DNA of 64,000 nt from Arcticibacter sp041902385 (GTDB taxonomy: Bacteria; Bacteroidota; Bacteroidia; Sphingobacteriales; Sphingobacteriaceae), in contig NZ_CP169244.1 of the NCBI RefSeq assembly GCF_041902385.1, positions 3,720,001-3,784,000 of the forward strand, given 5' to 3'. Made by a program: the position numbers and the translations under genes. The notes beneath the pieces were generated by a model. The model saw only the letters and a list, made by a program, of their open reading frames with translations, was not told the origin of the DNA and made no database searches. Position 1 is the first letter of the stretch, and every line of letters starts with the position of its first letter. Below, one piece after another: positions 44,183-53,699 of this stretch.

Positions 44183-44857
44183 ATGACAAGATTAAGAGTT
44201 TTCGTTTTAACGTTCATGGCAAGCGCTTTGTTCCTCGCTACGGCTGCAGGTCAAAGTAAAAAGGAGCTGATCCAGATTCTGACCAAAAAGGCAGACAGCC
44301 TGCAGAGGTCTCTGCTGTCGAAAAGTGAAAGCCTGCAGCAGTTACAGATCAAGCTTGCGCGTTTTGAGGGAGCGCAGGAAGCACACGACGAAGTCATTAA
44401 ACGTCTGGAGAGTAAATACGAGTTGCTGCGCGATTCGCTGAGTTCCAGAAACTCACTGATCACTGCACTGGAGGGAGAAAAGGCAGCCTTAAAGAAAAAT
44501 ATCGATAGTCTCGAGGTGCAGGGGAAAGGACTAGCCTCCGAGCGGGAGGCGCTTCTTGCCGAACTGCAGACCTATAAAAAACCTGTGGCCCCGGCTTCTT
44601 CCCCTTTAGCGAAATCTGAGAAGGCCCCCGTTCAGGCCCCATCAGGCGCTGTTGCAGTCGCGCCGGCAAATGCAGCGCCGGTAGCCGCAGCCAAAGTAGC
44701 AGAGGAGAAACCAGCACCTGCTGCTCAGGGCACGCCGGCCGCAGCCAAAGTAGCGGAGGAGAAAGGAGCACCTGCTGGTCAGGCCACACCGGCTGAAGCT
44801 GTAGCAACAGAAGCAGTAAAAGAACAGGCCCAGGCTGTACAGCAGGTAAAGAACTAG
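44183..44857 (+). CDS. Secreted coiled-coil protein with Ala/Pro-rich repeat tail
   Basis: 224 residues: a signal peptide ending at ATAAGQ, then a long coiled coil (about 25-130) with Ser/Leu/Lys heptads (KADSLQRSLLSKSESLQQLQ). A low-complexity tail follows, rich in Ala, Pro, Glu and Lys, with two 18-residue repeats (AAAKVAEEKPAPAAQGTP type). Such proteins often span the periplasm or bind the envelope, but I recognise no family. A second ATG at 44178 is out of frame. It stands alone ahead of the RsbQ-type gene. Confidence 0.65.
   Translation: MTRLRVFVLTFMASALFLATAAGQSKKELIQILTKKADSLQRSLLSKSESLQQLQIKLARFEGAQEAHDEVIKRLESKYELLRDSLSSRNSLITALEGEKAALKKNIDSLEVQGKGLASEREALLAELQTYKKPVAPASSPLAKSEKAPVQAPSGAVAVAPANAAPVAAAKVAEEKPAPAAQGTPAAAKVAEEKGAPAGQATPAEAVATEAVKEQAQAVQQVKN
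44684..44791 (+). repeat. Two 54-bp in-frame repeats
   Basis: 44684-44737 and 44738-44791 are near-identical 54-base units (18 codons, AAAKVAEEK core) inside the coiled-coil protein gene. They could vary in copy number. Confidence 0.8.
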
Positions 44858-44958
44858 GCAGGCATTACGCAGCGCCCTTTCAGTAATTCCAATTGTTAAT
44901 TAAGAGTAACACGAGCTGCATCTCTTCGTATAAAGAGAACGGTAATTGCCGTTTTCGT

Positions 44959-45780
44959 ATGGAGGATATTATAAAGAGAAATAACGTTCTCGTGAAGGGC
45001 GAGGGGCCGCTCACGCTCATGCTCGCGCATGGCTTCGGTTGCGATCAGAATGTCTGGAGGTACTTCATTAGGGCCTTTGAGCAGCAATACAGGCTGGTCT
45101 TGTTTGACTATGTCGGTTCCGGCAGGTCCGATCTGGAAGCCTATAACAAGCAACGTTACAGTACGTTATCCGGATATGCTCAAGATGTTCTTGATATTAT
45201 AGAGGCGCTCGGGCTGCGCGACGTGATCTTCATCGGTCATTCGGTGAGCAGTATGATCGGCATGAAGGCTGCTATCAAATGTCCCCATTGCTTTTCTAAA
45301 GTGATCTTTGTTGCGCCCTCGCCGAGTTACATCAATGACGGGGACTATGTGGGCGGAATGGAACGGGAGGACCTCGAGTCGCTCTTCCGGATGCTTGAGA
45401 ACAACTATCTGGGCTGGTCAAGCACAGTGGCTCCCTTGATCATGGGCAATGAAGACCGCCCCGAACTGGGAGAGGAGCTGACGGGCAGCTTTTGTGCAAT
45501 GGACCCCGATATCGCGCGCGACTTTGCCAGGGTAACCTTTTTCTCTGACTGCCGCGAAGATCTTAAATACCTGAAGGTTCCCAGCCTGACGCTGCAGTGC
45601 GCTGCCGATATGCTTGCTCCGCCTTCAGTCGGGTCGTTCATGCAACAGAACATGTCTCTCAACACCCTGGTACAAATGTCTGCAACCGGCCACTGTCCTC
45701 ATGTTAGTGCGCCTGAAGAAACGATTGAAGCAGTAAGGAGTTATATTAACACAGTGACGGATGGACAATCAAACGGGTAG
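44959..45780 (+). CDS. RsbQ-type alpha/beta hydrolase (KAI2/D14-like sensor hydrolase)
   Basis: 273 residues from ATG 44959 (MEDIIKRNNVLVKGEGPLTL). The sequence follows Bacillus subtilis RsbQ, as I recall it, along its whole length: AHGFGCDQNVWR, LFDYVGSGRSDL, GYAQDVLDIIEAL, the nucleophile elbow IGHSVSS, NYLGW, DRPEL, FFSDCREDL, the acid in LQCAADMLAP, and the catalytic His in GHCPHVS. RsbQ is the bacterial relative of the plant karrikin/strigolactone receptors KAI2 and D14 and works with the PAS-containing RsbP in energy-stress signalling. Here it overlaps a PAS protein gene by 20 bases. The frame extends upstream to 44893, but alignment favours 44959. Confidence 0.92.
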   Translation: MEDIIKRNNVLVKGEGPLTLMLAHGFGCDQNVWRYFIRAFEQQYRLVLFDYVGSGRSDLEAYNKQRYSTLSGYAQDVLDIIEALGLRDVIFIGHSVSSMIGMKAAIKCPHCFSKVIFVAPSPSYINDGDYVGGMEREDLESLFRMLENNYLGWSSTVAPLIMGNEDRPELGEELTGSFCAMDPDIARDFARVTFFSDCREDLKYLKVPSLTLQCAADMLAPPSVGSFMQQNMSLNTLVQMSATGHCPHVSAPEETIEAVRSYINTVTDGQSNG

Positions 45781-46390
45781 GGTTGACTTCAGTCGTCTAT
45801 ATCATTCCTCACCGGTAGGCCTGTTATCCTACTCGCTTGAAGGAGATATTTTTAATGCTAATGCTTGTCTTCTTGAATTATTAGGTCTGGACGAAAGAAC
45901 GTTGCACACCCGTAGTTTCACTTCTTTCTTAAACAGCGGTGGTAAACTCTATTATAACTTGTTTGTTCTTCCTATCCTTCAGCTCAGTAAAGAAGTTCGG
46001 GAAATCAGTCTGGAGATAGTAGTGCGTGGAAAGGCGATTCCATGTCTCTTTAGTGCACGAGTAGAAAAAGATACAAAAGACAACATTGTTGTTCATGCCT
46101 CCATCTTACACGTGGCCGACCGGCGCAAGTATGAACAAGAGTTGCTCACGAGAAAGAAGAGGGCCGAGGAGGATGGCCTCAGGAAAGACCAGGCCCTGAA
46201 TGAAGTGGCCTTCTACCAGTCACACCTTGTGCGAGCTCCACTTGCCAACATTATAGCTCTCACGCGCTTGTTGTCGGCTCATCATCTCGGCGAAGATGAA
46301 AGAAGCCTGGTCAGATTATTGGAGCAAAGCGCCACTCAACTGGACGATGTAGTGAAAAAGATCGTTACGAGAGCAAGGATAGAGGAATAG
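45761..46390 (+). CDS. PAS protein with a histidine-kinase H-box but no ATPase domain
   Basis: 209 residues. A PAS domain occupies about 8-130 (LYHSSPVGLLSYSLEGDIFN; LLELLGLDERTLH). A short coiled linker follows (RKYEQELLTRKKRAEEDGL), then a helical pair like the dimerisation/phosphotransfer domain of kinases, with an H-box YQSHLVRAPLANIIALTRLL (His near residue 155). The gene stops after RARIEE; no HATPase_c sequence follows in any frame before the convergent kinase gene, so this is not an obvious truncation artefact. It overlaps the RsbQ-type gene by 20 bases. It may act as a phosphoacceptor or as a regulator of another kinase rather than as a kinase itself. Confidence 0.8.
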   Translation: MDNQTGRVDFSRLYHSSPVGLLSYSLEGDIFNANACLLELLGLDERTLHTRSFTSFLNSGGKLYYNLFVLPILQLSKEVREISLEIVVRGKAIPCLFSARVEKDTKDNIVVHASILHVADRRKYEQELLTRKKRAEEDGLRKDQALNEVAFYQSHLVRAPLANIIALTRLLSAHHLGEDERSLVRLLEQSATQLDDVVKKIVTRARIEE

Positions 46391-46445
46391 CTTTGACCTC
46401 TAATGCTTACTGCTAATGACGACGATTGTTGTCGGTCTGTCGACT

Positions 46446-49301
46446 TTAAGCCTGCACGAGCGGGAGTTCAATCGTAAACCTTGTTCCTTTCTGTACCTCA
46501 CTTTGTATAGTGATCTTACCTCCCAGGGTTTCAACCTGCGTTTTTACCATAAACAGTCCCATGCCCCGTCCGTGTTTGTGGGAGTGAAACCGCTTATAGA
46601 GTCCGAATACCTTATCGCCGTATTTTTCAAGGTCCATTCCAAGTCCGTTGTCTGAGTAGCAGATCATACCTTTACCTTCTGTCTTAAATCCCTTTATTTC
46701 AATCAGTGGTACCTCATATTCATTTCTATATTTAATGCTGTTGCTGATCAGATTGTATAAGATGCTAGTGAGATAGCTTCTGATGGAATAAATGGTCTCA
46801 AGCTCTCTAAAATCACAATTGAGGATAGCGGCTTCTCTTTTAAATGCGGGTACTAGCGTACTAGTAACGGAGGTGACGAGACTTTCAAGGTGTATTTCTT
46901 CCTTTGCCTCTGCCAGATCTCGGCTTGTGTGCAGGATAGCCGTCAGGTCCGTAATGACTTGATCTAGCTGTGATCCACATTTCATTAAGTCTGCTCCTAA
47001 TGCTTCCCGTTCCTCAGTTGTTATTTCAACGGACTGGAAGAGCTGGATAATGCCCAGAATATTGGATAAGGGTGCTCTCAGGTTGTGAGAGATAATATAA
47101 CCATACTGTTCCAGGTTTTTATTTCGTTGTATCAGGTCTCTCGTAACCTGCTCATTTTCTAGCTCAGCAACTTTCTTTTGGGTGATGTCCCACCCTATAA
47201 AAAGGTACTGGTACGGGTTGTCATCGCCGTCAAGAAATGGAATTACGTGTGTGTAGGTCCAATATTCGGTCCCCGTTTTTGTTTTTTGCTCAACTTCCCC
47301 TTTCCAAACTTTACCCGTACGAATACAATTAGAGATGGACTCTTCTAGCTCGTTGTCTTTGATTTTTAACAATAGTGTCACTTTCCGGCCATATACGTCT
47401 TGTTTATGATAACCGGACAGTAGAACGAAATTTGCATTTACGTGCAGGATTAAGCCGTGTTTATCGGTGATGGCAATAATAGCCGACTCGTCGAGTGCGT
47501 ATTTGTAATCTCTGATTTCCTTCGTTCTTTCTATTACCCTTTGTTCTAAGATATGGTTCAGTTTCAAAATTTCCATTCGCGCCTTGTTCTCCTCGGTAGC
47601 GTCAATAAAAGCGCATATCATACATTCACTACCGTCGATATGGATCAGGTCAATATGTCCATACAAACAAAGAGCCTGCTGTGCCTTATTCATCAGATAC
47701 ATCTGTCGGTTGACTACAGCTGTCCCCTTTCTCAACTCTCCCAGTATCTCACCCCGCAGGTTATAGTCCGGCCAAATGTTTAGGGCTAAGCTATCCCGGC
47801 CAATTATTTCCTCTTTCTTGTATCCAAAGTGATTACAAAAGTTCTCGTTTACATCGATAAAGAGGCCTGAATCGGCATCAGAAATGCAAAGAATTACCGG
47901 ACTTTTATAGAAAAGGCTGTAATAGATCTCTTCACTCTTCTTTAGCATGGCCTCCGTTTTTTTTACGTCGACAAGATCCTGTATCGCTACCAGCTTTTGG
48001 CGTTTCCCATTTAATTTTATTGTATCTGCCGAATAGCTGACCGGCTTTCTTTCTCCTGACTTAGATACGATAGAGAGGTCCATTTTTGTCTGGTAATGAT
48101 CTTGCTTACGAAATTCTTCGAGAATTTGCGAGCCCAGCGGGGCATCCTCAAAGAGTCCGAGTTCCAGAGGTGTTTTTCCGTACACCTCTTCCCGGCTGTA
48201 GCCACAGAACTCCTCGTGCTTTTCATTCACCTCTAGTATCGCTCCGGTTTCTATATCGGCCAGGGCAAGGATCGTCGGACTTTTATAAAACAATGTAGCG
48301 AAAACGTCCTGGTTGCCTTTTACTAACGATTCTGCTTCTCTCTGCATTGTGACGTCAAAAAAAGCGACAAAGAGAGCCGCCTGATCGCCCAAATCAACCC
48401 GATCAATATTGCAGGTTATGTAGCATTCGTCAGCATTCTTTTTCGTAACGACAGACAAATGATCTTTTACCTGAGTACTTTCGGTCACGACACGGAACAG
48501 AAGGTCAAGATCGCCGGGGGCGCTTAATATACCAAGGTCAGAAGTTCGTTTTCCAGTTACGTCCGCTGCTGTCATGCCGAGGAAAGATGCAGCACTGTTG
48601 TTGATGTCCAGGACCTCCAGACTATATGGGTCTAAAATCATAAACATCACCGGGCTTTGCTGAAAGAGTGAATTTAACTTTATCTCGTTCCTCCTGTTCC
48701 GCTCCTCGGCATTTTTTCTCCTGATGATATTTTTGCTTATAAGAGAAAAAATAGTCATCAGAAATATTACGACAATAGAAATAATGAGGAGTATTATATA
48801 GACGCGGGTCCGCGTTAGTACTAAGAAATCAACTGGTTCAGCGTTATAAACATCTTTTTTCAGCTGCCCGACGATGACTGATATTTTGGTAAGAGACGAG
48901 GTAGCCGAGGCTGTGGGTACGGGGTCATTGCTACTTGCCGGGACGAGGTTCGCCAATGCCGTGATTTCCTTCTGTAGTTCTTCAAACTGAGACCTGTTTA
49001 AGTAACTGTGCTGCTTCCGCATCTGCGAGACCGAGGTAGTCAATTTGTGTTGAACGGCTGACCAAGAAGTTGTTTTGTGCAATACGCCGCCACGGCTTTT
49101 ATTCGGCTGTACTAAACTGTTAACATATTCCTCCGTCTGTTCAAGACTTCTGATAGTGCGGAGCTGCGCTATCTGTTGTTGCTGTTGTTCTTTCAGTAAG
49201 CTTATGTCTTCGTAGATAAGCAGTGAGAAACAACCAAACGTCACCAAAAAAAGAGCAAAAGCGATGAGGAGAATTGTTGAAGATGGTTCTGATTTTACCA
49301 T
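46446..49301 (-). CDS. Membrane sensor histidine kinase with four PAS domains
   Basis: 951 residues. TM1 is about 9-29, an extracytoplasmic helical segment runs to about 160, and TM2 (VYIILLIISIVVIFLMTIF) is about 165-190. Four PAS domains follow at about 205-325, 330-450, 455-580 and 610-730. The phosphoacceptor is in YIISHNLRAPLSNILGI (His near residue 738), and the ATPase has SNSIKYR (N box), YSDNGLGMDL and GRGMGLFMVKTQVE. There is no receiver domain. It is convergent with the PAS/H-box protein, whose H-box resembles its own. The signal is unknown; the multiple PAS units suggest redox or small-ligand sensing. Confidence 0.92.
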   Translation of the reverse strand: MVKSEPSSTILLIAFALFLVTFGCFSLLIYEDISLLKEQQQQQIAQLRTIRSLEQTEEYVNSLVQPNKSRGGVLHKTTSWSAVQHKLTTSVSQMRKQHSYLNRSQFEELQKEITALANLVPASSNDPVPTASATSSLTKISVIVGQLKKDVYNAEPVDFLVLTRTRVYIILLIISIVVIFLMTIFSLISKNIIRRKNAEERNRRNEIKLNSLFQQSPVMFMILDPYSLEVLDINNSAASFLGMTAADVTGKRTSDLGILSAPGDLDLLFRVVTESTQVKDHLSVVTKKNADECYITCNIDRVDLGDQAALFVAFFDVTMQREAESLVKGNQDVFATLFYKSPTILALADIETGAILEVNEKHEEFCGYSREEVYGKTPLELGLFEDAPLGSQILEEFRKQDHYQTKMDLSIVSKSGERKPVSYSADTIKLNGKRQKLVAIQDLVDVKKTEAMLKKSEEIYYSLFYKSPVILCISDADSGLFIDVNENFCNHFGYKKEEIIGRDSLALNIWPDYNLRGEILGELRKGTAVVNRQMYLMNKAQQALCLYGHIDLIHIDGSECMICAFIDATEENKARMEILKLNHILEQRVIERTKEIRDYKYALDESAIIAITDKHGLILHVNANFVLLSGYHKQDVYGRKVTLLLKIKDNELEESISNCIRTGKVWKGEVEQKTKTGTEYWTYTHVIPFLDGDDNPYQYLFIGWDITQKKVAELENEQVTRDLIQRNKNLEQYGYIISHNLRAPLSNILGIIQLFQSVEITTEEREALGADLMKCGSQLDQVITDLTAILHTSRDLAEAKEEIHLESLVTSVTSTLVPAFKREAAILNCDFRELETIYSIRSYLTSILYNLISNSIKYRNEYEVPLIEIKGFKTEGKGMICYSDNGLGMDLEKYGDKVFGLYKRFHSHKHGRGMGLFMVKTQVETLGGKITIQSEVQKGTRFTIELPLVQA

Positions 49302-49437
49302 GCCGCTGTGATGCCTTTAATTGTTAAATGGATAATTATTGTTGTACGCAAAAAAGTGAACAGGGTTTGTCTTTTATTATGCAATTAAAATAAACACGAG
49401 TAATGACCTTCAAGGCCGCATTGTGAGATAAGATGTA

Positions 49438-50337
49438 TTAGTGTAGAAGCCGGGTATATTTCTGCAGTACATTACTTATTTTCTTCAAATATCGTTCAAA
49501 TTCCCCGATTGGTCTGAGTCCCTTCCATGCTGTTTTTTCGAGGTAATCAAAAAACAACGTTCTGAATGCCGGATTTCCGCGAAATGTTTTATAAATGGGT
49601 TTCCTCGAAGTAAAGTGTATAAGAGATGGCGGGCTGCCGGTCTCGGACGCGAACGTGTTCCATGTTTTGTCGAGTTTTTTCCACTTATTGGCGAGTACTA
49701 TGTTCAGGCCGTACTGGTCCGGATAATTTGCATACTGTTTATTAGCCGATATCAGGTTGAGTACTTTCTGCGCCAAATGCTCGTCTCTCCACCGTTTCGT
49801 GTTGATCAACAAAAGTCCGGTGTTAAAGTAAGGAGTGTCCGCGCTAAGATCAAATTCGCGGTAATTAAGTATTCCGCCCCAACTGTTCGATACGGTTTTA
49901 ATCATTTGATCCTGAACCGCTGCTAAGAAGCAGCTCTCTATGTCGGTGTTCCATAACTCAGTGACGTCGGCAGTCAAAATCATGTCTACATCCAGATATA
50001 AGGCCTTATTAAGAGTAGCAGGGAGAATATCCGGAATAAATAGTCGCGCATATATATTCAAAGGGTACGAACTCCGATCAGTAGGTAGCTTGGCATTGGG
50101 AGGAATGCAGGCCTCCAGATCAATCCAATTGATTGTCATCAACGCTGAACTTATCGACGCTTCCAGTCTCTTTTGGTTCTTTGGACGAATCTTGTCGCTA
50201 ATTACGTATACCAGAATGTCCTGGTTCTGCTTGTAATTGAGCTCGATTGACTTAAGCAGAGCGGCGAGTAAAGGCGAATAATGATCGTCGCAAACGGTTA
50301 CAATTACTAAAGGATGGTTGGCAAAAATGTTCGTCAT
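49438..50337 (-). CDS. Glycosyltransferase family 8 protein
   Basis: 299 residues. The N-terminal VTVCDDHYSPLLAALLKSIE, the metal-binding DxD in KALYLDVDMIL near residue 115, and PYFNTGLLLINTKRWR near residue 168 are GT8 features (LPS glucosyl/galactosyltransferase-like). The usual C-terminal HFxGxxKPW appears as LIHFTSRKPIYK, a variant. It is divergent from the GT2 gene at 50467 and probably belongs to the same surface-glycan cluster. Donor sugar unknown. Confidence 0.85.
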   Translation of the reverse strand: MTNIFANHPLVIVTVCDDHYSPLLAALLKSIELNYKQNQDILVYVISDKIRPKNQKRLEASISSALMTINWIDLEACIPPNAKLPTDRSSYPLNIYARLFIPDILPATLNKALYLDVDMILTADVTELWNTDIESCFLAAVQDQMIKTVSNSWGGILNYREFDLSADTPYFNTGLLLINTKRWRDEHLAQKVLNLISANKQYANYPDQYGLNIVLANKWKKLDKTWNTFASETGSPPSLIHFTSRKPIYKTFRGNPAFRTLFFDYLEKTAWKGLRPIGEFERYLKKISNVLQKYTRLLH

Positions 50338-50466
50338 TTTATGATTCCGTTCATAATGTTCATAATTTATGCTAAGCTCACTGTAACATTATGTATCCGA
50401 TGCTGGTATAAGACCTAAAATCAAAAAACAGCATCGTCACTTGACATTGCTACAACTACTACAAGG

Positions 50467-51351
50467 ATGAGCAATATGTCGTTATTAACCCTTCCTACGT
50501 GGATACGTCCACATTGTTACACTGGCAAGCGTTTTGGTGATCTAACTGCTCAGGAGATTGATCAGTTGAAAGCCAGACTGCAGAACTTCAGGGACCCCAA
50601 TCCGGATGTTTCCGTTGTAATACCTGCCTGGAACGAAGGTGATAATATCTACAGGGCGTTGTCCTCGCTTGCCTTCAACGAAACCTCTCTGAAAGTTGAA
50701 ATTGTAGTTATAAATAATAATTCGACTGATCATACACAAGAGGTGCTGGATAAATTGGGAGTTATCAGCTACTTCCAGCCTCTGCAGGGGATTGCGTTTG
50801 CCCGACAAATGGGACTGGAGAAAGCCAAAGGAAAGTACTATCTGTGCGCTGATGCTGATACTTTTTATCCACCCCGCTGGATGGAGTTAATGACAGCACC
50901 AATGATCGCCAATGAGAACATCACTGGTGTATACGGCAGATATTCCTTTGTTCCTCCGCCGGGAAGTAGTCGGGCTTTTCTTTGGTTCTACGAACGGATG
51001 GCTGGCATTGCCATCCTGATGCGCAAGTCAAACCGGGAACATTTGAACGTTCTTGGATTTAACATGGGGCTGGTCAGCAATATTGGAAGAGAGACGGGTG
51101 GGTTTAACGTTGAGAAGATCAGAAAGTTCAGTAACGCTAAAGGAAGCGCAGACTTTGTGGATGAGTCTGAAGATGGCAGGATGGCGATCAACCTGAAAAG
51201 GCGCGGTCGGTTGTTTCTGGTAAGGCATCCGGCAGCCCGGGTCTTTACCTCTTCACGCCGCCTGATAGCTGAAGGAGGAATTTTAAAGGCGCTTATAAGT
51301 AGGGTACAGTTACACTCTTCACGTATAAAGGAATATTTGATTGGCAAGTGA
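50467..51351 (+). CDS. Glycosyltransferase family 2 protein
   Basis: 294-residue GT-A fold enzyme. SVVIPAWNEGDNIYRALSSL near residue 48 binds the nucleotide, VINNNSTDHTQEVL follows, and ADADTFYPPRWMEL near residue 135 is the DxD-type motif. FNMGLVSNIGRETGGFN and DESEDGRMAINLKRRGR resemble processive or chain-extending family 2 enzymes. No membrane helices are evident. It is the first of a four-gene rightward glycan cluster; the next frame begins at its stop. Confidence 0.88.
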   Translation: MSNMSLLTLPTWIRPHCYTGKRFGDLTAQEIDQLKARLQNFRDPNPDVSVVIPAWNEGDNIYRALSSLAFNETSLKVEIVVINNNSTDHTQEVLDKLGVISYFQPLQGIAFARQMGLEKAKGKYYLCADADTFYPPRWMELMTAPMIANENITGVYGRYSFVPPPGSSRAFLWFYERMAGIAILMRKSNREHLNVLGFNMGLVSNIGRETGGFNVEKIRKFSNAKGSADFVDESEDGRMAINLKRRGRLFLVRHPAARVFTSSRRLIAEGGILKALISRVQLHSSRIKEYLIGK

Positions 51352-51380
51352 GACTCGCGGGCTCCTGTAACTTAGAGAAA

Positions 51381-52340
51381 ATGTTTGAGAAGGTTTTAAA
51401 GAAGATAATAAGCTTATATGTTTTAATAAGGCATGGTAAAAAGGACATTAGCCTCCGCTACTTCTATCGGGATACTTACTATTGTAGACTTATTCAGACC
51501 AAGTATTTCTTCCGTGACTATATCAGCAAGAAGCGCTATAAAACCATCTCTTTCGATGGCGAATTTGCCCCGGAGCTTCAGTTTGTGTTGCCTTTTGCCT
51601 ATTGGCACTATAAGAACGGCACCCTGAAGAAAACAGAATCGTCCAGGTTCACCAAGGAGCTCTATTTCTTTTCGCCCGATCACAGCGAAAAGTACGAGGT
51701 CCGTACCAATGAGGGCAACTATAACTTTGAAACGCCCAGGGTGCTGTACAGTCATGATTACAACATGAGCAAATGGCTGCCTGTTCCGCTTAAGAGTCAC
51801 TACCGGAACGATGTATATGTTTTTGAAAAACCCATTTTGGTGATAGCCAACCGGTACAATATGGAATGGGACGGACCGCCAATAAGCTTTTTTGATATCC
51901 CGACGCTGTCTTACCTCATCAACACCCTGAGGGAGAAGTTTACCATCGTTTACAACAGGCCCCGTCCGCAGCATATCACAACCGACAATAGTGATATTTA
52001 CGATCTGAACGAATACGAGTGGCTCGAAAAGATGCATCCGGAGGTAGTCTTGCTTGAAGATCTCTATAAAGAGAACAAAGCTAATGCCAGCAACTTCAAT
52101 CATCTTCAGCTGATGGTATACGCCAATTCTGAGCATTTTGTCTCCATTCACGGGGGAACAGCAACGCTCGCAAGCTATTTTGGAGGACTGAACCTCATCT
52201 TGTCGAGGAAAGGCCCGGAGCATCATTTTGGCTGCTATCATAAACTATATCCACAGCTTTCGGGCGCACGCATTTTGCATGCCCGGAACGATGATGAGTT
52301 GAAAATGTATGTGCAGAGCCATTTTGTAAAAGGGGAATAA
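51381..52340 (+). CDS. Glycosyltransferase-like protein of the glycan cluster
   Basis: 319 residues from ATG 51381 (MFEKVLKKIISLYVLIRHGK); a GTG at 51348 overlapping the GT2 stop is an alternative start. The N-terminus is weakly hydrophobic and the body is soluble, rich in Tyr/Phe/His. Late in the protein, EHFVSIHGGTATLASYFGGL followed by NLILSRKGPEHH resembles the nucleotide-sugar-binding end of GT-B type enzymes (compare GT61-like EGAN regions), but the match is weak. Position between GT2 and the flippase argues for a role in glycan assembly. I do not recognise the family. Confidence 0.55.
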   Translation: MFEKVLKKIISLYVLIRHGKKDISLRYFYRDTYYCRLIQTKYFFRDYISKKRYKTISFDGEFAPELQFVLPFAYWHYKNGTLKKTESSRFTKELYFFSPDHSEKYEVRTNEGNYNFETPRVLYSHDYNMSKWLPVPLKSHYRNDVYVFEKPILVIANRYNMEWDGPPISFFDIPTLSYLINTLREKFTIVYNRPRPQHITTDNSDIYDLNEYEWLEKMHPEVVLLEDLYKENKANASNFNHLQLMVYANSEHFVSIHGGTATLASYFGGLNLILSRKGPEHHFGCYHKLYPQLSGARILHARNDDELKMYVQSHFVKGE

Positions 52341-52346
52341 CATTAA

Positions 52347-53689
52347 ATGAAAGAAAAAACGAACGGTTTTTATTGGCTGAAGTCGGGCTTTCTGACCATC
52401 ATGCAGAACATGGCGGGAGTGCTTTTTGGCCTTGGCGGCTTTTATCTTCTGGTCCGGGTTCTGAGCAAGCATGATTTCGGCGTGTGGACGCTTTACATGT
52501 CGGCTATTACCATCCTGGAGATCGTCAGAAGCGGACTGGTACAGAATGGCCTCATTAAATTCATATCCGGCACAGAGAGCAGCGAGCACCCAAGGATCGT
52601 GTCAGCCTCCTTTGTTATAAGCGGAGGTTTAACGTTGGTCTGCATCGTCCTTAATCTCACCCTGGCGCCCTGGCTTGCCGGCTTGTGGAAGTCGCCCGAA
52701 CTGGTGCACATGCTCTACGCCTTTAACGTGATGTATATCCTGTCGGGCATCCTCTCCCAGTTCAACTGCATCGAGCAGGCTAACCTCAACTATTCGGGCG
52801 TGTTTGCCAGTTCCTTTGTTCGTCAGGCTTTGTTCTTTTTGTACGTGCTGATCTGTTTTTTAACAAAGCATGAACTTAATCTCACTAATCTCGTATACAT
52901 GCAGATTGTTGCGGCGTTTGTCAGCCTTCTGGTGGCCGGATACTATGTCAGGCAGCATTTATCGTTCAAATTTTCACTAAGCGTGGATTGGATAAAAAAG
53001 CTTTTTCATTACGGGAAGTATGCTTTCGGAACTTCCGTTAGCTCCATACTTTCCGGCACCATTGACCAGATGATGCTGGGCGCGCTTCTGTCGCCTGTTG
53101 CTTCTGCAGCATTCAACGTGGCGGTGCGGATCATCAATCTGGTCGATATTCCCACCAACGCCCTTGCAACCATCGTCTTTCCTCAGAGCGCCAAGCGCCT
53201 GGAGACCGAGGGCCCGGGAGCTGTGAAGTACCTGTATGAAAAATCGGTCGGCACTATTCTGGCTATCTTTATTCCGGGGCTCTTTTTTATTTTTTCTTTT
53301 CAGGCTATGTGGTTGAATTTATAGCAGGAGGAAAGTACGCTGATACAGTGCCCCTGTTGCGGATCACCGTTTTTTATTGCCTGCTGATCCCTTTCGGAAG
53401 GCAGTGCGGAACAGTACTCGATTCAGCAGGAAAAACAAAGACCACGTTCTCTATCGTTCTGTTTACGGCATCGCTTAACCTGGCCATGAATTATTTCTTC
53501 ATCAGGCGTTTTGGCGTGATCGGCGCCGCCTATGCGACACTTTTATCCAACATCGTTGGCTTTGCAGCCGGCCAACTGGTATTGTACCGCGAGCTAAAAG
53601 TTAACGCAGCCAATACACTTATTTACGCTCTTCAATTTTATCCCGAGTTCATCAACAAGTATTTAAAACAGATAGTAGCTAGAAAATAG
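52347..53689 (+). pseudogene. Wzx-type polysaccharide flippase, interrupted by one missing base
   Basis: The first part (52347-53324) encodes MKEKTNGFYWLKSGFLTIMQ and about ten helices of an oligosaccharide flippase (MATE/MviN-like), then stops after AMWLNL. The second frame resumes with SGYVVEFIAGGKYADTVPLL and continues as the remaining helices to 53689. The shift falls in the T-rich stretch 53283-53300 (two T6 runs). One extra T gives LFFIFFFSGYVV and a normal 447-residue protein. A canonical -1 slippery heptamer in phase is not present. An assembly indel is likely; genuine inactivation of the glycan cluster is the alternative. Confidence 0.82.
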
Positions 53690-53699
53690 GGTAGTTTTT

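Noticed and set aside
53283..53300. Programmed -1 frameshift in the flippase gene
   Set aside because: No heptamer of X XXY YYZ form is in the zero frame at this point. Two other genes in the window have the same homopolymer-type break, so an indel error is simpler.
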